This document shows, one piece after another, positions 56,976 through 64,000 of a DNA stretch of 64,000 nt. A program made the translations under genes and the position numbers. Source of the stretch: Hyphomonas polymorpha PS728 (GTDB lineage Bacteria; Pseudomonadota; Alphaproteobacteria; Caulobacterales; Hyphomonadaceae); NCBI RefSeq assembly GCF_000685315.1, contig NZ_ARYM01000004.1:186001-250000 (forward strand). Direction: 5' to 3'. Below the pieces are notes generated by a model. It was not told where the DNA came from. It worked only from the letters and a program-made list of their open reading frames with translations, and made no database searches. Numbering within the stretch: position 1 is the stretch's first letter; each line of letters begins with the position of its first letter.

Positions 56976-58208
56976 TCAGCCGCCACGCATCATCCACTCT
57001 GCAGGATTAAGCACCCTGTCGCCAAGCCTTAATTCCAGAGTGAGTTCAGGCGGCGGGTCGGTGCGATCAGGCATCAACCCTACCGGCTCACCGGCAGTAA
57101 CAGACTGGCCTTCGGATACGTAAATCCGGCTCATCCCTGTCAGGATAACATGATACCCGTCGCTTGTGCGCAGAATCAGCATCGACCCATAGCTGCGGAA
57201 GGGCCGGGCATATTCGACGGTGCCGGCCACCGGCGCGACAACCTGAGCTTCCGCGCGGGTCTCGAAACTCACCCATTCTGCAGTGCTGCCACCAGAAAGC
57301 TTGTCTCCGAAACGGTTGCGCACGTCGCCTGCGACCGGCTGCAGCAGGCCGCCGAGGGCCGCTTTTCCAAGCGGTTTTGACGAAGTTTTGATCGGCGCGG
57401 TCTTCGTGCTGGGCGCGGTGGACTTCGGCGCGGGCTTCAGCGCGGCCAGTTGCGGGCGCTGTTTCGGCTTGATGCCGGGGGCGCCGGGCGCGCTGGATTC
57501 CAGCGCCGCCAGCAGGTCCCGCAGCGTATCGGCTTCGCGGCCGAGCTTCTCGGCGCGGGCCTTGAGAGCGGAAACGTCTCCGGCGAGGCCTTCATATTGA
57601 TTGCGCTTGGCAGCGGCGAGGCGTTCGATTTCTTCTTTTTTCAAGGCGATAGTAGCCTCGGCAGCGTCCAGGCGCGCCTGTTCCGTGCGGATCTGGTCCT
57701 CCAGCCGGTTGAGCGCAGTGATCTCACCGGAAATACGCTGGGCACGGGCATTGAGCTCGGGCAGCGTTGCCTGCATCAGCACAGCGCGGCGGATAGCAGT
57801 GCCCGACTGGCCGGGCGAGACCACCAGCGCAGGCGGACGGCGACGATTGGCAGCGGCGAGCGCGGCAATCAGATCCTCATAAGCGCCTTCATTTTCAAGG
57901 AGTTGAGCAGAAGCCCTCTCCCGTTTGACAGCCAGGTCAATCAGGGCCTTTTCTGCCGAGACGGCTTGCTCCTCCCGCCGGAGCGCTTCAGCGGCAGCGG
58001 CGAGGAGATCCTGGTCCAGTGATTTGAGATCGCGGACAGTGCTTTCACCCGTGGACTGAAGTTGCTCGAGCTTCTGCTCTGCCGCGCGTTTTTCCTTTTC
58101 CAGCGTTTCCAGATCCTGCCGCGTATAGGTATCGGGCCCCGCAGCAGTCAGCGCGAGCGCGAGGCAGGACAGGACAAGCGGCCGGAAAAATCGCATGACA
58201 TCAGACAT
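56976..58208 (-). CDS. murein hydrolase activator, EnvC family
   Basis: A 410-residue exported protein. A signal peptide (about 1-24) is followed by a long coiled coil (about 28-245) and a C-terminal LytM/M23 domain. The M23 zinc ligands are mostly missing (no H-x-H pair; one isolated His in G-Y-H-V), which fits an activator that does not cut by itself. EnvC-type proteins bind the divisome and activate amidases. It is the first gene in a run with ctpA, deacetylase and rppH. Confidence 0.88.
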   Translation of the reverse strand: MSDVMRFFRPLVLSCLALALTAAGPDTYTRQDLETLEKEKRAAEQKLEQLQSTGESTVRDLKSLDQDLLAAAAEALRREEQAVSAEKALIDLAVKRERASAQLLENEGAYEDLIAALAAANRRRPPALVVSPGQSGTAIRRAVLMQATLPELNARAQRISGEITALNRLEDQIRTEQARLDAAEATIALKKEEIERLAAAKRNQYEGLAGDVSALKARAEKLGREADTLRDLLAALESSAPGAPGIKPKQRPQLAALKPAPKSTAPSTKTAPIKTSSKPLGKAALGGLLQPVAGDVRNRFGDKLSGGSTAEWVSFETRAEAQVVAPVAGTVEYARPFRSYGSMLILRTSDGYHVILTGMSRIYVSEGQSVTAGEPVGLMPDRTDPPPELTLELRLGDRVLNPAEWMMRGG

Positions 58209-58232
58209 GCGCCATGAGGCGTCACTTTGGCG

Positions 58233-58805
58233 TTAATCATGCGGCTTTCCGGGGACTTTCACCGCCAGGGCCGTGTCCAGCGCGGTCAACTCCCGGTCAA
58301 TCAGGGACAGGAAGAGGACAAATCCGGACATATCGAACGCCGGATGGGTCAAAAGCAGATGCCGAATGACGTCTACCGCCGTCCGGGCGAGGGTGGCGGG
58401 ATTTTCCGGCACCCGAAAGCCGAGCCCATGGACGGCGGCATTGCGCATGGCGACGAGCTCCTCAAGCCCGCGCACCTGCGCGCCGGTGAGATCCAGCCGC
58501 TCAGGCGCGTTGAGATGTTCCGACGACCGTGCCCGGCGCAGCAGCAGGGCAATCGGCGCCACCCGGTCTGACTGGGAGGGGTTGGCGACATCCTCATGCC
58601 GGGCCGAAGCGTAGCCGGAAAGGGCAGCAACCAGCGCCGCCTGCAGCGCGCTGACGAGACCGAGCGCCACCCAGCGCCAGCGCTCTGGCTGGAGTTCTGT
58701 TCCGGCATGCTCCCGGCTGGCCAGGCGCAGCGCTTCAAGGGCGGCCTCGATCGCGTCGGCAATCCTTGTTTCCGGGTCGGAGCTGAACTGGCGATCTGTA
58801 TCCAT
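58233..58805 (-). CDS. HEPN-like helical protein
   Basis: A 190-residue, largely helical protein. The ATG 58805 has a perfect AGGAGG 5 nt upstream. The central sequence R121-N-A-A-V-H126 fits the R-x4-H motif (R followed by a polar residue) of HEPN domains, many of which are RNases in toxin, antiviral and RNA-processing systems. No MNT or other antitoxin gene is next to it. The N-terminal half has a hydrophobic helix (about 45-63). Function is unknown; the HEPN link is from motif and helical content only. Confidence 0.65.
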   Translation of the reverse strand: MDTDRQFSSDPETRIADAIEAALEALRLASREHAGTELQPERWRWVALGLVSALQAALVAALSGYASARHEDVANPSQSDRVAPIALLLRRARSSEHLNAPERLDLTGAQVRGLEELVAMRNAAVHGLGFRVPENPATLARTAVDVIRHLLLTHPAFDMSGFVLFLSLIDRELTALDTALAVKVPGKPHD

Positions 58806-58963
58806 CTGGCCTCCTGAGTTGCAGGCCATCGCCCGGCCTGCAAGCCCCCAACCGAAACTGACAGCGACCTGACAGCGCGTGTCAGGACGGGCTCAGGGCC
58901 TGCGGGGCAGAACCACGCTCAACTTCCCCGCAAGAACACTCCGAAACCTGAAGGACGATGATT

Positions 58964-59266
58964 ATGAAAGCACTGATGACATCCTTGGCCCTGCTGGCTC
59001 TGGCTGCCCCTGCCCCGATCGCGCTCGCCGACGATGAATACGGCCTGCGCGGCGGCGGCGGCACGGGCGGCGTCACGATCTCCCGCGAAGAGGCCGTGCG
59101 CATTGCGCGCGCCGAGGGCATGACCCGCGTGAAGGAGATCGAGCGGGATGACGGCAAATGGGAGCTGGAAGGCTGCACCCGGAATGGCCGCGAGATAGAG
59201 ATCGACATCCATGGCCGCACCGGCGCGGTCCTCGACCTGGAGATTGATGAGGATGACGATTGCTGA
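58964..59266 (+). CDS. secreted PepSY-like mini-protein 1
   Basis: A 100-residue exported protein: signal peptide (core about 5-20, cleavage after A-L-A) and one PepSY-type domain. I-S-R-E-E-A-V-R-I-A opens the domain, then W-E-L-E-G-C-T and I-D-I-H-G-R-T-G near its end. The tail is acidic (D-E-D-D-D-C). PepSY proteins may inhibit proteases or bind metals. AAGGA 8 nt upstream selects ATG 58964 over 58958. It is one of two tandem paralogues. Confidence 0.82.
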   Translation: MKALMTSLALLALAAPAPIALADDEYGLRGGGGTGGVTISREEAVRIARAEGMTRVKEIERDDGKWELEGCTRNGREIEIDIHGRTGAVLDLEIDEDDDC

Positions 59267-59291
59267 GGGACAGCCTCCCTTCAGCGAAGGG

Positions 59292-59331
59292 CCGGGCGGA
59301 TGGGTTTCCTCCCCTGCACACATCCGCCCGG
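59292..59331 (+). repeat. 11-bp hairpin between the PepSY genes
   Basis: Bases 59292-59302 and 59321-59331 are exact reverse complements with an 18-nt loop. There is no T-run, so it may stabilise the upstream mRNA or attenuate read-through. Confidence 0.6.
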
Positions 59332-59384
59332 AACCCCGATCCAATTCACACGTTAGAACGACGAGAGAAAACAAGGAGTTCCCC

Positions 59385-59681
59385 ATGAAGCGCATTTCTG
59401 CCGCCCTGATTGCCGCCGCAATCGCCGCCCCGGTTCCTTTTGCCTTTGCACAGTCTGCCGGCACCGACACGATCAGCCGCGAGCAGGCGATCGACATCGC
59501 CCGCCAGAAAGGCATGGTGCATGTGCTGGAGATCGAACTGGATGATGGCGAATGGGAAATCGAAGGCTGCACCGCCGATGGGCGCGAGCTGGAAATTGAC
59601 CTGCATCGCCGCACCGGCGACATCCTGAAATACGATCTTGATCGTGACACGGATGATGATTGCCTGCGCGTGATCGGTTAA
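59385..59681 (+). CDS. secreted PepSY-like mini-protein 2
   Basis: A 98-residue paralogue of the preceding gene: signal peptide (core about 5-21, cleavage after A-F-A), I-S-R-E-Q-A-I-D-I-A, W-E-I-E-G-C-T, I-D-L-H-R-R-T-G and a D-T-D-D-D-C tail. The single cysteine in E-G-C-T and that of the acidic tail are conserved in both copies. A strong AAGGAG precedes ATG 59385. A terminator follows. Confidence 0.83.
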   Translation: MKRISAALIAAAIAAPVPFAFAQSAGTDTISREQAIDIARQKGMVHVLEIELDDGEWEIEGCTADGRELEIDLHRRTGDILKYDLDRDTDDDCLRVIG

Positions 59682-59707
59682 GCGCACGGCAACAGCTCAC
59701 ACGTGAC

Positions 59708-59742
59708 AGGGCGCGGAGGGAGACCTCTGCGCCCTTTGCTTT
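59708..59742 (+). terminator. terminator after the PepSY pair
   Basis: A 12-bp stem with one G-T pair (59708-59719 with 59724-59735) and a GAGA loop, followed by a T-rich stretch. It lies between the convergent PepSY and GNAT genes. Confidence 0.75.
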
Positions 59743-59749
59743 GCGCGGC

Positions 59750-60292
59750 TCAGCCCCTGCGGCGGGCGCGCCAGTCGTCTGCGGACTGGCCGTAGATGTC
59801 CCAGACGATGTCCTTGAACGGCGCCGGCGCGGGCACAGCGCGCAACTTGCGGGAGCCGAGCCGCTGGGCAACGCGGATCGAGGGCACATTTTCCGCTTCG
59901 ATACAGTGGATGATTTCCTGCCAGCCGAGGATATCGACGGCATAATCCATGGCGGCAGACGCGCCTTCACTGGCATAGCCCCTGCCCCACGCAGATTTCA
60001 GCAGCCCCCAACCGACCTCAGTGCCGGGCCAGCCATGCGGGTGCCACGGCCCAAGCCTGCCGATCCATTGGCCGGTTTCCTTCTCGATGACGGAAAACAT
60101 TGAGCAGCCGCTGATCGTCCAGGCGCCGGCAATCGTGCAGAGCGCCCGCCAGACCGTTTCCGGAGGCTGCACCCCGCCGATGAAACGCGCAGCTTCCGGA
60201 TCCGCCGCGAGCGCGCAGAACCCCTCAAAGTCCTCCGCCTGCGGAGGGCGCAGGATGAGACGCGGCGTTTCGAGGAGAGGTCCGCCCGGCAT
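59750..60292 (-). CDS. GNAT family N-acetyltransferase
   Basis: A 180-residue acetyltransferase of the RimJ/RimL-like group. L-E-T-P-R-L-I-L-R-P near 7-16 is the group opening; I-G-R-L-G-P near 76-81 and E-V-G-W-G-L near 91-96 surround the W-G-R-G-Y-A-S-E-G acetyl-CoA loop; N-x-x-S-I-R-V-A-x-R-L-G follows. Substrate may be a protein N-terminus or a small amine. ATG 60292 is chosen, 4 nt after the ABM gene stop. Confidence 0.87.
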   Translation of the reverse strand: MPGGPLLETPRLILRPPQAEDFEGFCALAADPEAARFIGGVQPPETVWRALCTIAGAWTISGCSMFSVIEKETGQWIGRLGPWHPHGWPGTEVGWGLLKSAWGRGYASEGASAAMDYAVDILGWQEIIHCIEAENVPSIRVAQRLGSRKLRAVPAPAPFKDIVWDIYGQSADDWRARRRG

Positions 60293-60296
60293 CGCT

Positions 60297-60599
60297 TCAG
60301 ACTTTCCGGGACAGCGCCACTTCATGGGCGTGGAGATTGCGCTCCACAACATTGACCCCCGCCAGCGCCGCGCGCCAGGGCGCCATGTGCGGCTGCGCAA
60401 AATGAGTTTCCAGCGCCTGCCAGCTTTCCCAGCGCTCCAGCACCCGCATCAGGCAGGGATCGGCGACATCAAGGGCGTAGGTATAGTCGAGGCAGCCAGG
60501 CTCGGCCCGGCTGGCGCTCATCTGGGCGAAGGCCGCGTCACGGATGCGGGGAAAATCCCCCGCATCCGCAAATCGCACATAGCCTTCGACTATGATCAT
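60297..60599 (-). CDS. putative quinol monooxygenase, ABM domain
   Basis: A 100-residue dimeric alpha-beta barrel protein of the antibiotic biosynthesis monooxygenase type (YgiN-like). E-P-G-C-L-D-Y near 34-40, R-V-L-E-R-W-E-S-W near 52-60, and H-F-A-Q-P-H near 66-71 are typical. Such proteins oxidise quinols or similar small aromatics without a cofactor. It starts 7 nt after mdh. Confidence 0.85.
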   Translation of the reverse strand: MIIVEGYVRFADAGDFPRIRDAAFAQMSASRAEPGCLDYTYALDVADPCLMRVLERWESWQALETHFAQPHMAPWRAALAGVNVVERNLHAHEVALSRKV

Positions 60600-60606
60600 C
60601 GGGCGC

Positions 60607-61713
<1,107 letters not shown>

Positions 61714-62487
61714 TCAGTCGCGCGAGAGCAGCGACATCAGGATGGTGAACATGTTGTAGAACATGATGAAGAAGTTGAGGGCGCCCCAGTTCGTCATCAC
61801 GGCGAGGGAGCGGGTGTCCCCCTCATTGGCGAAGTAGCCTTCTTTCAGTTCCTGCGTCTGGAAAGCCACCAGCACACCCGAGATGCCGAGCACGGCAACC
61901 TGGACGATGACTTCAAACATGCCCGAGGGCGGGAACAGGAAGCTGAGCAGCGAGATGCCCACCACGCCCCACAGCGCGAAGACGGCGATGATGCCGATCG
62001 GGCGGAGGTTTGTCTTGGTGGTGTAGCCAAAGAGGCTCAGCGCGCCGAAGGCAGAGGCCGTCAGCAGGAAGGCCTTGGTCATCGTCATGAAGGTCACGTT
62101 GAGCGTAGCGCCGCCCCGTGTGGTCACGCCGGTCTGCGCGGCCGCCATGGCGACCCAGATCGACAGACAGACGCCGAGCATCACCACGATGGTCCAGTAA
62201 AGAATACCGGTTGCCAGCGGGGACGGGTTCCGCATCAGGAAGGCTGAGCCCAGGATCAGCGCCAGAGGACCGAACTGGAAGAGGTAGAAGAGCGGCGTGC
62301 CGAGAAGCAGCTGCGTCAGGCCGGGGACGAGGCCCGAACCGACGAGGAAGGCAACGCCGCCAGAGAGCGCGATGCCGAGCGCAAGCTTCTGATATACACC
62401 CAGCATGAAGGTCCGCAGACCCACATTGACCGAAGTGTCCATCGAGCGAACATCGACCGCGCCGAAGCCCCGGTTGAATTCGTTCAT
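61714..62487 (-). CDS. Bax inhibitor-1/YccA family protein
   Basis: A 257-residue membrane protein with seven helices, matching the BI-1/YbhL family. The N-terminus contains the D-x-S-V-N-x-G-L-R-T-F-M-L-G-V-Y-Q entry to the first helix; the C-terminal F-I-x-F-Y-N-M-F-T-I-L-M-S is typical. Relatives form pH-dependent Ca2+ leak channels (B. subtilis YetJ). ATG 62487 has AAGGAC upstream. The leader contains a bulged hairpin around 62500-62530. Confidence 0.9.
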   Translation of the reverse strand: MNEFNRGFGAVDVRSMDTSVNVGLRTFMLGVYQKLALGIALSGGVAFLVGSGLVPGLTQLLLGTPLFYLFQFGPLALILGSAFLMRNPSPLATGILYWTIVVMLGVCLSIWVAMAAAQTGVTTRGGATLNVTFMTMTKAFLLTASAFGALSLFGYTTKTNLRPIGIIAVFALWGVVGISLLSFLFPPSGMFEVIVQVAVLGISGVLVAFQTQELKEGYFANEGDTRSLAVMTNWGALNFFIMFYNMFTILMSLLSRD

Positions 62488-62865
62488 GATTTTCAAGTCC
62501 TTTCTTGTGAACCCGGCAACCCGAGGGTGCCGTTCATTGCTGAATATGGGCATTTCGCATCCGGTCCGCAACAAAAACCGGGATCAAGCGTTTAGTTAAG
62601 CGATTGCGCAGGTACACCAACTCTTTTGCACGGGGATCCATCGGCAGGAAAGCATAAGTATTTATTGTACTCATACTCGATATTTCAAAATATAGAGTGT
62701 TTAAGTTTTGATTTTTACTTTAATGCCTCAATCCAGCCTGATTCTGTCCAAATGTAGCCGTGCCCGCCTTTTAAGTATCATTGACTCGGCACGGGCGAGG
62801 GTTAAACCTCTCCGTGTGGAGAACCTCCATCAGGAGGCGTTCCATCAAATGAGAAGGGGAAACTC
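62488..62865. other. AT-rich intergenic region with an imperfect palindrome
   Basis: This 378-nt gap between two divergent genes holds no gene that I can support. It is clearly more AT-rich (about 62640-62720) than its neighbours. A 24-nt imperfect palindrome spans 62675-62698 (ACTC-G-ATATTT-CA-AAATAT-A-GAGT). Nearer DUF2853, CCGTGCC/GGCACGG could form a 7-bp leader hairpin. The AGGAGG at about 62830 and AAGGGG before ATG 62866 are ribosome-binding-like. Confidence 0.5.
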
Positions 62866-63198
62866 ATGGCTGATGCTTCTGCTTATGCTGAGAACATCAA
62901 GAAATACAGTAACGGTTACAATCAGGCCGCCGCCGAAAAGATTGTAGGCCATCTGGGGATCGCGCTGCGCAACAAGGACAGCTCGATCGTGGCCTGCTCG
63001 GATTCGGGCGAACTTGACCGCGTGCGCGAGAAATGGTGTCGCGGCAAGCTGGGCCTGGCGCATAAGCAGCAGGAACTCGATGCCGCCATCCAGTCTGTCT
63101 GCGAAACGATGAAGGCCGAAGGGGGCCAGAAATCGCGCGTGACCTTCTATTATCTCCTGGCGGAGCATTTTGGCCGCCTGGAGGCTCTTTCCGGTTGA
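62866..63198 (+). CDS. DUF2853 family protein
   Basis: A 110-residue, all-helical cytoplasmic protein of DUF2853. A-E-x-I-K-K-Y near 8-14, V-A-C-S-D-S-G-E-L-D-R-V-R near 42-54 and F-Y-Y-L-L-A-E-H-F near 94-102 are the family's conserved parts. No function is known. AAGGGG lies 6 nt before the ATG. An AT-rich regulatory-looking region precedes it. Confidence 0.87.
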   Translation: MADASAYAENIKKYSNGYNQAAAEKIVGHLGIALRNKDSSIVACSDSGELDRVREKWCRGKLGLAHKQQELDAAIQSVCETMKAEGGQKSRVTFYYLLAEHFGRLEALSG

Positions 63199-63271
63199 AA
63201 ATCTGAATGAAAGGCCCACTCCGCCACCGGGGTGGGTTTTCATGACCGGAGCAGTGTGGTGAACAGGCGGA

Positions 63272-63832
63272 ATGTACCGCCTGTTCGCTGCCCTTCCCGT
63301 TCCGCCGGAGATTTCGGCGCCCCTGCGCAAGCTGCAGAAGGATCTGCCCGGCGCCAGCTGGCGGCCGGAAGAGAATTTCCATGTGACGCTGTGTTTCTAT
63401 GGCGAGCTTTCCGACACGCAGGCCCGCGATCTGGACGAGCTTCTCGGCGAGATCGAGGCCGATGCCTTTGACCTGCGCGTGGAAGGCATGGGCTGGTTTG
63501 GCCGGCGGGAACCAAGTGCCGTCTGGGCCCGGATTGGGGAGAGCGACGAGTTGCGCGCGCTGGCCAGCCAGTGCGAACGCGCCGCGCGCCGTCTCGGCAT
63601 CCCGCTGGAAAAGCACCCCTTCACGCCGCACATCACGCTGGCTTACCTGCACGGCACACCGCTCGACACGGTGAGGGACTGGACAGAGGCCCATCAGGCC
63701 CATCGCAGCGCGCCCTTCCGCGCCAGCCTGTTCCATCTTTATGCCAGCATTCCCCGCCGCAGCGGCGGCCCTTCCCGCTACGACCCCATGGCCGACTATC
63801 CGCTGCGCGATCTGCGCGCCGGTTTTGACTGA
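63272..63832 (+). CDS. thpR: RNA 2',3'-cyclic phosphodiesterase
   Basis: A 186-residue 2H phosphoesterase. The two H-x-T-x motifs are H37-V-T-L and H120-I-T-L. R-L-F-A-A-L-P-V-P near 3-11 is the typical start, and P-Y at the end of the core fits. It opens 2',3'-cyclic phosphates of RNA; the physiological substrate is unclear. It is followed by a strong hairpin shared with the convergent outer-membrane gene. Confidence 0.92.
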   Translation: MYRLFAALPVPPEISAPLRKLQKDLPGASWRPEENFHVTLCFYGELSDTQARDLDELLGEIEADAFDLRVEGMGWFGRREPSAVWARIGESDELRALASQCERAARRLGIPLEKHPFTPHITLAYLHGTPLDTVRDWTEAHQAHRSAPFRASLFHLYASIPRRSGGPSRYDPMADYPLRDLRAGFD

Positions 63833-63857
63833 GGCGGCGCAGATCGGTCAGCAGATC

Positions 63858-63890
63858 AAAAAAAGGCCGGCCACGCGAACGTGACCGGCC
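63858..63890 (-). terminator. intrinsic terminator between thpR and the outer-membrane gene
   Basis: A 10-bp stem with one mismatch (63865-63874 with 63881-63890) and a 6-nt loop. On the minus strand it is followed by seven T (63864-63858). It ends the outer-membrane protein transcript and could also stop thpR. Confidence 0.87.
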
Positions 63891-63913
63891 TCTTTCAAGG
63901 GGTAGACCTGACC

Positions 63914-64000
63914 TTACCAGGCGATGTTGACACCGAGCAGCAGCTGCTGCGCATCATAGTTCGGGCTGTTGTACCGGCCCTTGTATGACAGCTCCAGGCC
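63914..64000 (-). CDS. outer-membrane beta-barrel protein, C-terminal fragment
   Basis: The last 28 codons of a gene that runs past the window edge, frame set by TAA at 63914-63916. The protein ends G-L-E-L-S-Y-K-G-R-Y, then D-A-Q-Q-L-L-L-G-V-N-I-A-W. Alternating residues and a terminal aromatic (Trp) are the BAM signal of outer-membrane barrels. An Omp25/Omp31-like or opacity-type barrel is plausible, but the fragment is too short for a family call. Confidence 0.7.
   Translation of the reverse strand, partial: GLELSYKGRYNSPNYDAQQLLLGVNIAW

Noticed and set aside
62496..62540. ybhL RNA motif before the Bax inhibitor-1 gene
   Set aside because: A bulged hairpin (CGGCA/TGCCG) is present, but I cannot recall the motif consensus well enough to claim it.

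Overview
The window is a GC-rich (roughly 60-65 percent), densely coded stretch of an alphaproteobacterial chromosome, most likely from Hyphomonadaceae (Hyphomonas-like). That placement is inference. It rests on COQ9, an aa3-type cytochrome oxidase subunit IV, several small families that I know mainly from Alphaproteobacteria (DUF2794, DUF1178, DUF2853, SapC), and an alphaproteobacterial SOS box. I see no rRNA or tRNA genes, insertion sequences, integrases, phage genes or CRISPR arrays. Composition is even, so this looks like core genome.

Layout. 1-12.2 kb: the start of a P1-family peptidase, gamma-glutamyltransferase, thymidine kinase, a secreted rhodanese, ferredoxin-NADP reductase, a CPA2 antiporter, a BacNav-type voltage-gated channel, an alpha/beta hydrolase, an exported redoxin with a DsbD-like protein, and SapC. 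12.2-19.9 kb: a DUF885 lipoprotein, a small gene under three phased LexA half-sites, DUF2794, COQ9, rpsU (apparently with an AUA start), an orphan gene, and an ABC-2 exporter pair. 19.5-25.2 kb: COX IV, DUF1178, glutaredoxin, ComF, a methyltransferase, and a four-gene ATGA-coupled chain (peptidyl-prolyl isomerase, argJ, mutT, Flp pilin) divergent from secA. 25.4-33.3 kb: secA, a small secreted protein, an EamA transporter, then gap-pgk-class I fructose-bisphosphate aldolase. 33.4-43.9 kb: zinc ribbons, an M3 peptidase, DUF2798, thiE, DUF4282, an inositol monophosphatase, a Baeyer-Villiger-type monooxygenase, an SDR, an ABC exporter and rpmE. 43.9-49.1 kb: thrS, O-antigen ligase, a glycosyltransferase, an Fe-S scaffold and yidD. 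49.3-58.2 kb: cysS, a histidine phosphatase, exoD, folE with a possible THF-II riboswitch, a hydrolase, then envC, ctpA, a divergent polysaccharide deacetylase and rppH. 58.2-64 kb: a HEPN-like protein, two PepSY mini-proteins, GNAT, an ABM monooxygenase, mdh, a Bax inhibitor-1 protein, DUF2853, thpR and the end of an outer-membrane barrel.

Functional groupings: central carbon metabolism (gap-pgk-fda, mdh), envelope and division (secA, yidD, envC/ctpA/deacetylase, exoD, O-antigen ligase, glycosyltransferase), translation (rpsU, rpmE, thrS, cysS), and cofactors (thiE, folE, COQ9, Fe-S scaffold). Many minus-strand genes overlap by 1-4 nt, which suggests translational coupling.

Most interesting points: the SOS-box gene at 14178-14516, the AUA start of rpsU, the channel filter with Gly at position 4, and the hairpin that covers the folE ribosome-binding site.
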